A stretch of 5,852 bases of DNA, from NCBI GenBank assembly GCA_021107195.1, contig JAIOTF010000339.1, forward strand, positions 1 through 5,852. The letters run 5' to 3'. Within the stretch, counting starts at the first letter, position 1. Each line of letters opens with the position of its first letter. The stretch is from Anaerolineaceae bacterium. GTDB lineage: Bacteria; Chloroflexota; Anaerolineae; Anaerolineales; Anaerolineaceae. The notes beneath the pieces are model-generated. The model ran no database searches. It worked only from the letters and a program-made list of their open reading frames with translations, and was not told the origin of the DNA. Shown one piece after another: positions 1 through 5,852 of this stretch. Made by a program: the position numbers and the translations under genes.

Positions 1-242
1 ATCATTGGCACAACCGTTGACGCCAATTCGTAGATTGGCAGCCAGCCAGGAAAACACCCTACCCGCGGGAACGTGTCCATAATCGGCATGAAAGAATGCC
101 CTGTACCAAACATAACTGCAAAGCGGTCAACCGCAATTGCTTCTGCGGCCATCTCTGCTGCCTTCTGGATCTGTGATATCTGACTGGTTTCAACCTGCTG
201 AAGAATCTTTGACACCGAAGCATATACTTTGCTTGCGCTCAT
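1..242 (-). CDS. SIS-domain phosphosugar-binding protein, N-terminal part (runs off the left edge)
   Basis: The visible 80 residues begin MSASKVYASVSKILQQVE and contain the glycine-rich phosphosugar-binding loop FGTGHSFMP at about residues 46-54, followed by FPRVGCFPGWLPIYEL. This layout (N-terminal helix, then FGTGHS, then a P-rich/FPG stretch) is that of the SIS domain proteins annotated as sugar isomerase domain-containing or phosphosugar-binding proteins. They bind sugar phosphates in the cytoplasm; the exact substrate cannot be told here. The C-terminal half lies outside the window. The start at 242 follows a purine-rich GGAAAAG stretch and fits the family's short N-terminus; an in-frame ATG at 269 would add nine residues and is less likely. 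The gene diverges from the deoR-family gene and probably is its target, since its promoter is overlapped by the shared CAAACA repeats. Family call is firm, biochemical role is not. Confidence 0.82.
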   Translation of the reverse strand, partial: MSASKVYASVSKILQQVETSQISQIQKAAEMAAEAIAVDRFAVMFGTGHSFMPIMDTFPRVGCFPGWLPIYELASTVVPM

Positions 243-304
243 AATTTCTTTTCCATTTCCAATAAGCATTGTCTTGCAATATCGGCAACACGCTCTTTTC
301 AATC

Positions 305-333
305 ATTATATCAACATTTTCAAACAATTTCAA
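305..333 (-). promoter_or_regulatory. Leftward sigma70-type promoter of the SIS-domain gene
   Basis: On the minus strand TTGAAA (328-333) is followed, after exactly 17 bases, by TATAAT (305-310). Matches to consensus are 5/6 and 6/6. Transcription would start near 298, giving a leader of about 56 nt before the ATG at 242. The -35 box and the spacer coincide with two TTTCAAACA repeats, so a protein bound there would block this promoter. Confidence 0.72.
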
Positions 334-348
334 ACATATTTATGTTTG
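317..348. promoter_or_regulatory. Probable DeoR-family operator: direct and inverted CAAACA half-sites
   Basis: TTTCAAACA occurs at 318-326 and again at 328-336, a spacing of 10 bp (one helical turn). The second copy also forms a perfect inverted repeat CAAACAT (331-337), spacer ATTT, ATGTTTG (342-348). A further degenerate copy, TATGTTCTTT at 366-375, resembles TATGTTTGTT at 341-350. DeoR-family repressors commonly bind such multiple short repeats near their own promoters. The cluster overlaps the leftward -35 box and lies directly upstream of the rightward -10 box, as expected for joint control of both genes. The repeats are seen directly; assignment to the neighbouring regulator is inferred. 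Confidence 0.62.
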
Positions 349-352
349 TTAA

Positions 353-361
353 TGGTATAAT
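353..361 (+). promoter_or_regulatory. Rightward extended -10 promoter of the deoR-family gene
   Basis: TGGTATAAT gives a perfect TATAAT (356-361) preceded by the TGn element of extended -10 promoters. No good -35 box lies 16-18 bp upstream, which suits an extended -10 promoter. Transcription would start near 368, about 30 nt before the ATG. Confidence 0.55.
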
Positions 362-397
362 ATTTTATGTTCTTTTGTGGGATAGCAGGAGTGGGAT

Positions 398-1183
398 ATG
401 CTTAAAGAGCAGCGGCTAAATCGGATCATTACGCTGGCCAACCGTGAGCAGGGTGTAACCATTCACGAACTGGTCGCCGATCTCGGTGTGGTAGAAATGA
501 CCATTCGCAGAGACCTGGCCCTGTTGGAAAAAGAAGGGCGCATACGCCGCGTACGTGGCGGCGCGATCAGCATTGAGCAACAAATCGTACATAATAAACT
601 GGCCGAGCTGGACCTGGCTTTTCGCCGTAAAAAGGCCGTCAAACAAAAAGCTATCATCGCCAGATACGCGGCGCAGCATCTGGTGCATGATGATGAAATC
701 ATCACTCTTGAGGCGGGCACAACTGCTGCCAACATGATTCCCTACTTATCCCAAAAGAACCTCACCATCCTTACCAATGGCTTGAAAACCTTGTTGGAAG
801 CCACTACACACCTGCCCGGTCTTACGCTCATGAACTGCGGAGGAATTTTTCAGGAAGGCCTCTTCACCTTTGTCGGTCCCCAGGCAGAAGCCTTCTTTGA
901 TGGGCTCAAGTCCGATAAACTTTTTGTCAGTGGAACAGGAATTGATATTGAAAATGGATTCACTGATCCCAATATCCTCGAAACCCAAGTCAAACAGGCA
1001 ATGGCGCACAGTGCGCGTCAGGTGATCGTCCTGATGGATTCAAGTAAATTCGGCCGGCGCTCCTTGACCCCAATCCTGCCTTTGAAAGACATTGATGTGC
1101 TGATCACGGATTCAGGCGCACCCGCCAAAATTGTCCAGGCCCTGCAAAACCAGGGAATAGATGTTCGCGTGGTTAAAGAATAA
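398..1183 (+). CDS. DeoR/GlpR-family transcriptional regulator
   Basis: This 261-residue protein has the usual length and order of the family. An N-terminal winged helix-turn-helix (about residues 6-58) carries the signature TIRRDL at 35-40 and the wing RRVRGGAI. The C-terminal DeoR sensor domain (about 75-235) has the sugar-phosphate-binding loop EAGTTAANM at 105-113, LTILTNGL at 122-129, a GG pair at 148-149, VSGTGID near 177-183 and DSSKFGR at 214-220, all typical of the isomerase-like effector pocket. Such proteins are cytoplasmic repressors released by a phosphorylated sugar. An AGGAG ribosome binding site at 387-391, six bases before the ATG, supports the start. It diverges from the SIS-domain gene and ends 31 bp from the convergent phosphorylase gene. 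It probably represses itself and the SIS gene through the CAAACA cluster. The effector sugar is unknown. Confidence 0.93.
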   Translation: MLKEQRLNRIITLANREQGVTIHELVADLGVVEMTIRRDLALLEKEGRIRRVRGGAISIEQQIVHNKLAELDLAFRRKKAVKQKAIIARYAAQHLVHDDEIITLEAGTTAANMIPYLSQKNLTILTNGLKTLLEATTHLPGLTLMNCGGIFQEGLFTFVGPQAEAFFDGLKSDKLFVSGTGIDIENGFTDPNILETQVKQAMAHSARQVIVLMDSSKFGRRSLTPILPLKDIDVLITDSGAPAKIVQALQNQGIDVRVVKE

Positions 1184-1214
1184 TCCTTCCCCCATACAAG
1201 AAACAGAAACTCCC

Positions 1215-3662
1215 TCAAATACCCAGAGTCACGTCCACCACCCTGGATAGCACTCCGCTTGCCGGGAGAGGAACAAGATTTCCGCCAACCGGTTCACCAT
1301 CCACCACCATCTGAACTGCATTTCCTTTTCCCACCCGTTTGACTCGCACGTCATAATGCACACCGCGGTAATCGCGCTGGACGGAAAACGAATCCCATCC
1401 TTCCGGCACAACGGGTGCGATCCTCAATCCATGCAATGTCGGTTGAACACCAAGAATATGCTGGGTGATGGCAACATAGTTCCAAGCCGCCGTGCCTGTC
1501 AACCAGGAATTCTTGGCTTCGCCTTCCGTTGCTGCGTCCCGCCCGGCTATCGTCTGGGCATACACATAGGGTTCACAACGATGCACTTCGCTGATCACTT
1601 CCCGTGCAGCCGGGTTGATGCGCTTGTAATAATCAAAGGCCTGATCTCCCCGCCCCAACTGCGTTTCAGCGATCATCATCCACGGATTCGTATGGCAAAA
1701 CACACTGGCATTCTCTTTATATCCTGGCGGATAAGAAGAAATCTCGCCCAGGTTCAGATAATACCGGGTATATGCTGGCTGATGCAGGATGACCCCATGC
1801 GGGGTTGCCAACCGCTGTTGTACCGCGTCAAGCGCCAATAACGCCCGGCCGTCTTCCACGCCCAAGCCAGCCATCACACAAATCCCTTGCGGCTCGATAT
1901 AGATCTGTCCTTCCGTACAGGTATGCGATCCCACAGGGTCTCCAGCATTATCATACGCCCGCAAGAACCAGTTCCCGTCCCATCCATACTCCAGCACTGT
2001 TTCACGCATGGCGGCCGCTGCTTGTCGATAGCGGACTGCATCATTTTGCAAGCCGCGGGCTTCGGCAATATCCGCCAATTCCTTTGCCTCAAGAACAAAT
2101 AAACCGCCTATCAACACAGATTCAGCCGTTTTTCCTTCCCTATTGGTTGTGGTTTGGAAGGACTGACCTGGTTCGTCTGAATAACAATTCAAATTCAGAC
2201 AATCATTCCAGTCTGCCCGGCCAATCAGCGGCAACCCATGCGGCCCCAAACGATCCAGCGTGTACTGCATGCAGCGCTGCAAGTGCTCATACAAAGGCTG
2301 TTCACTGCCCGGTTGCAGATCGTAAGGTACAAGTTCATCCAGAATCGTCCAATCGCCGCTCTCTTTGAGATAAGCAGCTACCGCAAGCACCAACCAGGCT
2401 GGGTCATCATTGAAATTACTGCCCACAGCATCATTGCCGCGTTTGGTGAGCGGCTGGTATTGGTGATAAGCACCACCACTTTCCATCTGGGTCGCCGCCA
2501 GATCCAGGATACGCTCCCGCGCTCGCTCGGGAATCATGTGCACAAAGCCCAAAAGGTCTTGATTAGAATCACGGAATCCCATCCCGCGCCCTACCCCCGA
2601 CTCAAAATACGAAGCCGAACGGGACATATTGAACGTCACCATACATTGGTATGCATTCCAGATGTTCACCATCCGGTTCGTTTCTGCATCCGGTGTGTCC
2701 ACCTGCATCTTGCCCAGAAGTTCACCCCAATACTGGCTCAAATCGGAATATGCCCGGTCGATTTCCTCAAAAGGTAAATATTTTTCGATCGTCTTCTTCA
2801 CATCTCGCTTTTGGATGACCTGAGAACCAGGCGGATCAAATTTGTCATCTTGCGGGTTCTCGTGATAGCCCAATAAAAAGACCAGCCGCCGTTCTTCTCC
2901 TGGGCGCAATGAAAATTGAATATGATGCGATCCCACCGGCGCCCAGCCATGGGCGACAGAGTTTTGGGAAACCCCTTGCGCAACCACAGACGGGGCACCC
3001 CATCCCCCATAAGCACCCAGAAATGCTGACCGTTGGGTGTCATAGCCTTTCAATGGCTCAGAGCAGGCAAAGTAAGCAAAATGATTTCTGCGTTCACGAT
3101 ACTCTGTCTTATGATAAATCACCCCATTTTCTACTTCTACTTCACCAATATTAAAGTTGCGTTGAAAATTCGTGGCATCATCCTGAGCATCCCATAAAGC
3201 AAATTCAACACAGGAGAACAAAGAATAATTCACTCGCGCTCCGCTGCGGTTTTTCAGGCGCACATCCCAGACTTCAAGAGTCTCACCCTGCGGGATGAAA
3301 TAACAAACTTCGGCTTCCATTTCCCGATAGACAGATTGTATCTTTGTATAGCCCATCCCATGCCGGCATTGATAATTTTCAAGAGCATTTTTTGTTGGCT
3401 GCCAGGTTGGAGACCAGAATTGACCAGTGTCATTGTTACGCAGGTACAAATACCTGCCACCCGAGTCAAAGGGAACATTGTTATAACGATAACGCAAAAG
3501 GCGCCGCAGCCGCGCATCCCGATAAAAGCAGTACCCGCCAGCGGTATTGGAAATTAGCCCAAAGAATTCCTGGCTGCCCAGATAATTGATCCAGGGAAGC
3601 GGCACGTCCGGCCGGGTGATCACATATTCACGATTCTCATCATCAAAATAGCCGTATTTCAT
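1215..3662 (-). CDS. cbp: Cellobiose phosphorylase (GH94)
   Basis: The 815-residue product is predicted to split cellobiose with phosphate into alpha-D-glucose 1-phosphate and glucose in the cytoplasm, saving ATP. Length (about 810-820) and sequence match characterised cellobiose phosphorylases throughout: MKYGYFDDENREYVIT at the start, ISNTAGGYCFYRDARLRR, YHKTEYRERRNH, SASYFESGVGRGMGFRDSNQD, GRADWNDCLNLNC and NSWLTGTAAWN. The order is N-terminal beta-sandwich (about 1-290), helical linker, (alpha/alpha)6 barrel (about 320-740) and a short C-terminal beta region. The general acid should be Asp487 in the DWND motif, with Arg359 and Asp365 in the sugar subsite, and His657 and Thr722-Gly723 near the phosphate. 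No signal peptide is seen. The start at 3662 has AGGA six bases upstream and fits the family N-terminus; an in-frame ATG at 3713 would add 17 unrelated residues. It lies downstream of a decayed lacI-type gene and a CelR-like operator. A close GH94 specificity such as laminaribiose is possible but less likely. Confidence 0.94.
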   Translation of the reverse strand: MKYGYFDDENREYVITRPDVPLPWINYLGSQEFFGLISNTAGGYCFYRDARLRRLLRYRYNNVPFDSGGRYLYLRNNDTGQFWSPTWQPTKNALENYQCRHGMGYTKIQSVYREMEAEVCYFIPQGETLEVWDVRLKNRSGARVNYSLFSCVEFALWDAQDDATNFQRNFNIGEVEVENGVIYHKTEYRERRNHFAYFACSEPLKGYDTQRSAFLGAYGGWGAPSVVAQGVSQNSVAHGWAPVGSHHIQFSLRPGEERRLVFLLGYHENPQDDKFDPPGSQVIQKRDVKKTIEKYLPFEEIDRAYSDLSQYWGELLGKMQVDTPDAETNRMVNIWNAYQCMVTFNMSRSASYFESGVGRGMGFRDSNQDLLGFVHMIPERARERILDLAATQMESGGAYHQYQPLTKRGNDAVGSNFNDDPAWLVLAVAAYLKESGDWTILDELVPYDLQPGSEQPLYEHLQRCMQYTLDRLGPHGLPLIGRADWNDCLNLNCYSDEPGQSFQTTTNREGKTAESVLIGGLFVLEAKELADIAEARGLQNDAVRYRQAAAAMRETVLEYGWDGNWFLRAYDNAGDPVGSHTCTEGQIYIEPQGICVMAGLGVEDGRALLALDAVQQRLATPHGVILHQPAYTRYYLNLGEISSYPPGYKENASVFCHTNPWMMIAETQLGRGDQAFDYYKRINPAAREVISEVHRCEPYVYAQTIAGRDAATEGEAKNSWLTGTAAWNYVAITQHILGVQPTLHGLRIAPVVPEGWDSFSVQRDYRGVHYDVRVKRVGKGNAVQMVVDGEPVGGNLVPLPASGVLSRVVDVTLGI

Positions 3663-3709
3663 GGAAAGTCCTTTTCTCAATACAAAATAAGCACAATCAT
3701 CCGCATAAA

Positions 3710-3987
3710 TCATTCAACACCAAAAAACCCAAAATGACCCGTTGATTCCCACTGAACCAAATCCGTCGGCCAGCCATAACATAACCGAATAATCCTGTGC
3801 ATTACACCCACTGGAAACGCCCTGGATCAGTAAAGGGAAGAAAGGATTCGTAAAAACAGCACTGACGCCCACAGGAATCACCAGGCCAATCACACCAACC
3901 CTGCCGGCGGCCAGGCCGCGTGCAGCCAGGTTTGGCTGAAAATTTAATTCCCTTAAAGCGGGCAATATCCTCCAAAGTTAGGGACAT
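3710..3987 (-). pseudogene. Remnant of a LacI-family (probably CelR-like) regulator gene
   Basis: Three pieces of a LacI-type gene lie in order in three frames. Piece 1 (3987 to about 3958) reads MSLTLEDIAR, the start of a LacI helix-turn-helix. Piece 2 (about 3959 to 3765) reads LRELNFQPNLAARGLAAG, the hinge region, then VGVIGLVIPVG and NPFFPLLIQGV, the first strand and helix of the sugar-binding core, up to MLWLAD. Piece 3 (3766 to 3710) reads TDLVQWESTG and ends at TGA 3710-3712; it resembles the usual LacI C-terminus (TxLVxRES) but this is tentative. By comparison with intact family members of about 340 residues, roughly 30 codons holding the recognition helix and over 200 codons of the core are missing. 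AGGA at 3994-3997 is still well placed for the ATG at 3987. A ribosome starting there would stop at about 3802. The product cannot be a working repressor. The gene sits between the operon promoter and the phosphorylase gene, so it was probably its local regulator. Confidence 0.8.
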
Positions 3988-4000
3988 TATATATCCTGAC

Positions 4001-4014
4001 TGGGAGCGCTCCCG
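4001..4014. promoter_or_regulatory. CelR-like LacI-family operator
   Basis: TGGGAGCGCTCCCG contains the perfect 12-bp palindrome GGGAGCGCTCCC and matches 13 of 14 bases of the Thermobifida fusca CelR operator TGGGAGCGCTCCCA, a site released by cellobiose. It lies about 5-18 bases downstream of the predicted leftward transcription start and 13 bases upstream of the lacI remnant ATG, a normal place for autorepression by roadblock. No second copy occurs in the window. Confidence 0.82.
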
Positions 4015-4025
4015 TATCTATTCCT

Positions 4026-4054
4026 ATTCTACGAAATCCTCAATGGGTTGTCAA
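4026..4054 (-). promoter_or_regulatory. Leftward promoter of the lacI remnant-phosphorylase operon
   Basis: On the minus strand a perfect TTGACA (4049-4054) is followed, after 17 bases, by TAGAAT (4026-4031, 5/6). Transcription would start near 4019, immediately before the CelR-like operator. The message would run through the lacI remnant, giving the phosphorylase a leader of about 355 nt, because no other clear promoter was noticed between 3987 and 3662. Confidence 0.75.
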
Positions 4055-4160
4055 AGTTTTCTTTTCTCCCCGGTTTCTCAAATCGCATTTCACGATTTCT
4101 CTATCCTGTTCTTCATTCTAACCACCTAAACCTGATCCCGCAATAGCCTTTTTAGTATTC

Positions 4161-4184
4161 CAATAAATTTTCAAAATTTGATTG
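4161..4184. repeat. AT-rich imperfect inverted repeat
   Basis: AAATTTT (4165-4171) and AAAATTT (4173-4179) form a perfect inverted repeat around one C, flanked by CAAT (4161-4164) and ATTG (4181-4184), which also pair apart from one extra G. It lies just upstream of the -35 box of the rightward signalling operon, so it may be a regulator site or an AT-rich upstream element. It has no T-run and no GC stem, so it is not an intrinsic terminator. Confidence 0.5.
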
Positions 4185-4194
4185 CCTAAAACAC

Positions 4195-4223
4195 TTGAAA
4201 AGTTTCTTAATCAATCTTAAAAT
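4195..4223 (+). promoter_or_regulatory. Rightward promoter of the receiver-CpaE operon
   Basis: TTGAAA (4195-4200, 5/6) is separated by 17 bases from TAAAAT (4218-4223, 5/6). Transcription would start near 4230, leaving a leader of about 88 nt. A weaker alternative, TTGCTT (4263-4268) with TAAACT (4286-4291) at the same spacing, lies closer to the gene. The rest of the intergenic stretch 4055-4317 shows no further gene that can be supported. Confidence 0.6.
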
Positions 4224-4317
4224 GATGATAAGCGTCTTGTCCATCGCTGTTAATGGGCTGGCTTGCTTCGACTTCGGGTTTATGCTAAACTGAAGACTAA
4301 ACACATTGAGAGAGCTT

Positions 4318-5475
4318 ATGGCAGAGAAAATTTTGATTGTTGATGATGATATAGAAACCGTGCGCCTGGTTGAACTGATGCTCAAGCGCAAAGGCTATGA
4401 GACGATTACCGCCAACGATGGCGCTCAGGGCATCGAGCTGGCTGTCAGCGAAAAACCAGACCTGATCGTCCTGGACATTATGATGCCCGACATGGATTGT
4501 TATCAGGTTACTGTCTTGCTTCGCAATAACCCGATCACTGCCGAAACTCCCATCCTGATGTTCACAGCCAAAGGCAAGGTGGACGACAAAGTCACCGGCT
4601 ATGAAGCCGGTGCCGACGACTACCTGACCAAACCCGTTCATCCGGCTGAATTGATGGCCCACATTAAATCGCTTTTAGGCCGCCATACACCGAAAACCAA
4701 CACCCCGGCAGCACCCTCCTCGCAAGGCTACGTCCTGGGTGTTGTCGCCCCTACCGGCGGCATGGGTGCATCTACAGTTGCTTTGAATCTTGCCATTGCG
4801 CTTCAGAAAAAATCCAGGAAAGATGTTATCGCTGCCGAAGTGCGGCCCGGGCACGGTTCGTGGGGCATTGAACTGGGATACACCGATCCGGAATCGATCA
4901 GCAACTTGCTGCGCATGCAGCCGGCTGCGATCACTACGGCGGCCGTCGAAGACGAGCTGATGCAAACCACCTATGCCATCAAACTGTTACTGGCTTCACC
5001 AAACATCAGTGAAATCAGTCTGCTGCCTCATGCTGAACAGATGATTGCCATTCTTCACCAGCTTCCGCTGATTGCTGACATCGTGGTTCTGGATATCGGC
5101 ACAGCCATTCTGCCTTATTATGACAAAGTCATCCAATTCTGCAACGAATTGATCATGGTGGTTGAACCTTACCCTGCCTCCACCAAACGGGCCAGATTGC
5201 TGATAACAGAGCTGGCAAAAACAAATGCCGGCAAGAACAAACCACTCAATATTGTCATCAGCAACCGTGTACGCGCAAACATGCAGCTCTCGGCCGCCGA
5301 TGTGAATGAAAGACTTGGCCAATCTGTCAAGATCGTCATTCCACCCGCCCCCGAGATGGCTTATCAAGCTGCAACGCGCTTCATCCCCTTGTCTCAAGTA
5401 CAGCCGGATGACCTGATCGCCCAGCAATTTAAACGCTTAGCCGAAACCATCCTGCTGAATATAAAGAACTCGTGA
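4318..5475 (+). CDS. Response regulator: receiver domain fused to a CpaE/MinD-like domain with degenerate P-loop
   Basis: This 385-residue cytoplasmic protein has two domains. Residues 1-122 are a canonical receiver: acidic pocket Asp9-Asp10, phosphoacceptor Asp53 in VLDIMMPD, Thr83 and Lys105 in the LTKP motif, so it should be phosphorylatable. A short Pro/Ala/Thr-rich linker (about 123-136) leads to a CpaE/TadZ-type member of the ParA/MinD superfamily (137-385). Its Walker A region reads PTGGMGAST (145-153): the MinD signature Lys is Thr146 and the P-loop Lys is Ala151. Walker B is IVVLDIG with Asp259, followed by ELIMVVEPYPASTKRA. CpaE proteins often have GA in place of GK; loss of the first Lys too is less usual. 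The domain may bind partners or nucleotide without normal hydrolysis. The start at ATG 4318 has GAGAGAG at 4308-4314, close by; an upstream in-frame TTG at 4306 is less likely. The GAF-domain gene follows after 47 bp. No Tad pilus gene is visible. Confidence 0.88.
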   Translation: MAEKILIVDDDIETVRLVELMLKRKGYETITANDGAQGIELAVSEKPDLIVLDIMMPDMDCYQVTVLLRNNPITAETPILMFTAKGKVDDKVTGYEAGADDYLTKPVHPAELMAHIKSLLGRHTPKTNTPAAPSSQGYVLGVVAPTGGMGASTVALNLAIALQKKSRKDVIAAEVRPGHGSWGIELGYTDPESISNLLRMQPAAITTAAVEDELMQTTYAIKLLLASPNISEISLLPHAEQMIAILHQLPLIADIVVLDIGTAILPYYDKVIQFCNELIMVVEPYPASTKRARLLITELAKTNAGKNKPLNIVISNRVRANMQLSAADVNERLGQSVKIVIPPAPEMAYQAATRFIPLSQVQPDDLIAQQFKRLAETILLNIKNS

Positions 5476-5522
5476 GCTTTCAAATCGCGTTCTTGCACTA
5501 CTCAAGGGAAGCAACCTGATAC

Positions 5523-5852
5523 ATGATAAACTCCACAAAAGATAATACTTTTCAACGCTATCAGCGTTTAATCGAAATTTCACGAGACCTGGCCTCAACG
5601 CTGGACCTTGATGATCTTCTGCGCCGCATTGCTTCCAATGCAGTTGAATTGAGCAAGGCCCAAACCGCTTCCATCCTGCTCTATGATGAAAAGAATGATC
5701 AGTTATACTTCCAGGTCGTCACCGACCCTGAGAACGAAACCATCATGCGCGGCATTGTCGTACCCGGAGAAAGCATCGCCGGATGGGTCTGCCGAAACCG
5801 TCTGCCTTTGATCGTCCCCGATGTCCACAAGGACCAGCGCTTCTTTAAGAAT
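5523..5852 (+). CDS. GAF-domain signalling protein, N-terminal part (runs off the right edge)
   Basis: The visible 110 residues begin MINSTKDNTFQRYQRLIEIS and continue with ISRDLASTLDLDDLLRRI, a helix typical of the entry to GAF domains. Then come ASILLYDEKNDQLYF, GIVVPGESIAGWV and LPLIVPDVHKDQRF, the core strands and the GxSIAGWV loop of the domain (from about residue 20 onward). GAF domains bind small ligands such as cyclic nucleotides, or tetrapyrroles, or serve as dimer modules, mostly ahead of histidine kinase, GGDEF or phosphatase domains, none of which is in view. There is no signal peptide or membrane segment so far. The start is fixed: an in-frame TGA lies at 5517-5519, just upstream. 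AAGGGAAG at 5504-5511 is a rather distant ribosome binding site, so translation may depend on the gene before it. Given the receiver protein upstream, a partner kinase is a reasonable guess only. Confidence 0.85.
   Translation, partial: MINSTKDNTFQRYQRLIEISRDLASTLDLDDLLRRIASNAVELSKAQTASILLYDEKNDQLYFQVVTDPENETIMRGIVVPGESIAGWVCRNRLPLIVPDVHKDQRFFKN

Noticed and set aside
1153..1214. Possible terminator between the convergent deoR-family and phosphorylase genes
   Set aside because: Only a 5-bp GGGAA/TTCCC pairing with a loop of about 30 nt could be found, with no T-run; too weak to call.
1356..2823. Chain of open frames on the plus strand opposite the phosphorylase gene
   Set aside because: They lie entirely antisense to a well-conserved gene, have no domain-like sequence or convincing ribosome binding sites, and are explained by codon bias of the real gene.
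3663..3713. Longer phosphorylase start at the ATG at 3713
   Set aside because: The extra 17 residues do not resemble the family N-terminus, whereas MKYGYFDD from 3662 does and has AGGA six bases upstream.
3920..4129. Plus-strand open frame of 69 codons over the lacI remnant and its promoter
   Set aside because: It runs antisense through the LacI hinge and across the CelR-like operator and -35/-10 boxes, with no family resemblance.
4230..4317. Riboswitch or attenuator in the leader of the receiver-CpaE gene
   Set aside because: Only a GTCTT/AAGAC pairing about 50 nt apart was seen, with no known riboswitch core and no terminator stem.
4152..4391. Minus-strand open frame of 79 codons over the start of the receiver gene
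   Set aside because: It overlaps the conserved receiver domain, is low in complexity (Ser/Ile/Lys-rich) and has no recognisable motif.

Overview
The window looks like a piece of a Chloroflexota chromosome, probably Anaerolineae. This is inferred from gene content and protein style only (a cellobiose phosphorylase with a LacI-type regulator, a receiver domain fused to a CpaE/MinD-like domain, a GAF signalling protein, roughly balanced base composition); no 16S or other marker is present. It holds two sugar-related transcription units on the left and a signalling operon on the right.

Left part (1-1183): a leftward gene for a SIS-domain phosphosugar-binding protein runs off the left edge, and a complete DeoR-family regulator gene runs right. 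Their shared 155-bp intergenic region holds a strong leftward promoter, an extended -10 rightward promoter, and a cluster of CAAACA/TGTTTG half-sites lying across both. The simplest reading is a DeoR repressor that controls itself and the divergent sugar-phosphate gene.

Middle part (1215-4054, leftward): a full-length GH94 cellobiose phosphorylase gene. Upstream of it, between it and a near-consensus promoter (TTGACA-17-TAGAAT), are the remains of a LacI-family regulator gene. The remains cover both ends of the gene, broken over three reading frames, with most of the DNA-binding helix-turn-helix and most of the sugar-binding core missing. Just downstream of the predicted start of transcription is TGGGAGCGCTCCCG, which matches 13 of 14 bases of the CelR operator known from Thermobifida fusca cellulase regulation. 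The cis-acting logic of a cellobiose-responsive operon therefore survives, while its local repressor has decayed.

Right part (4161-5852, rightward): an AT-rich inverted repeat and a good promoter (TTGAAA-17-TAAAAT) precede a 385-residue protein with a canonical receiver domain and a CpaE/TadZ/MinD-like domain whose P-loop has lost both lysines. It is followed after 47 bp by the first 110 codons of a GAF-domain protein, probably a sensor kinase or other signalling enzyme. These two genes are likely co-transcribed. No tRNA, rRNA, CRISPR array, insertion sequence or convincing terminator hairpin was seen.
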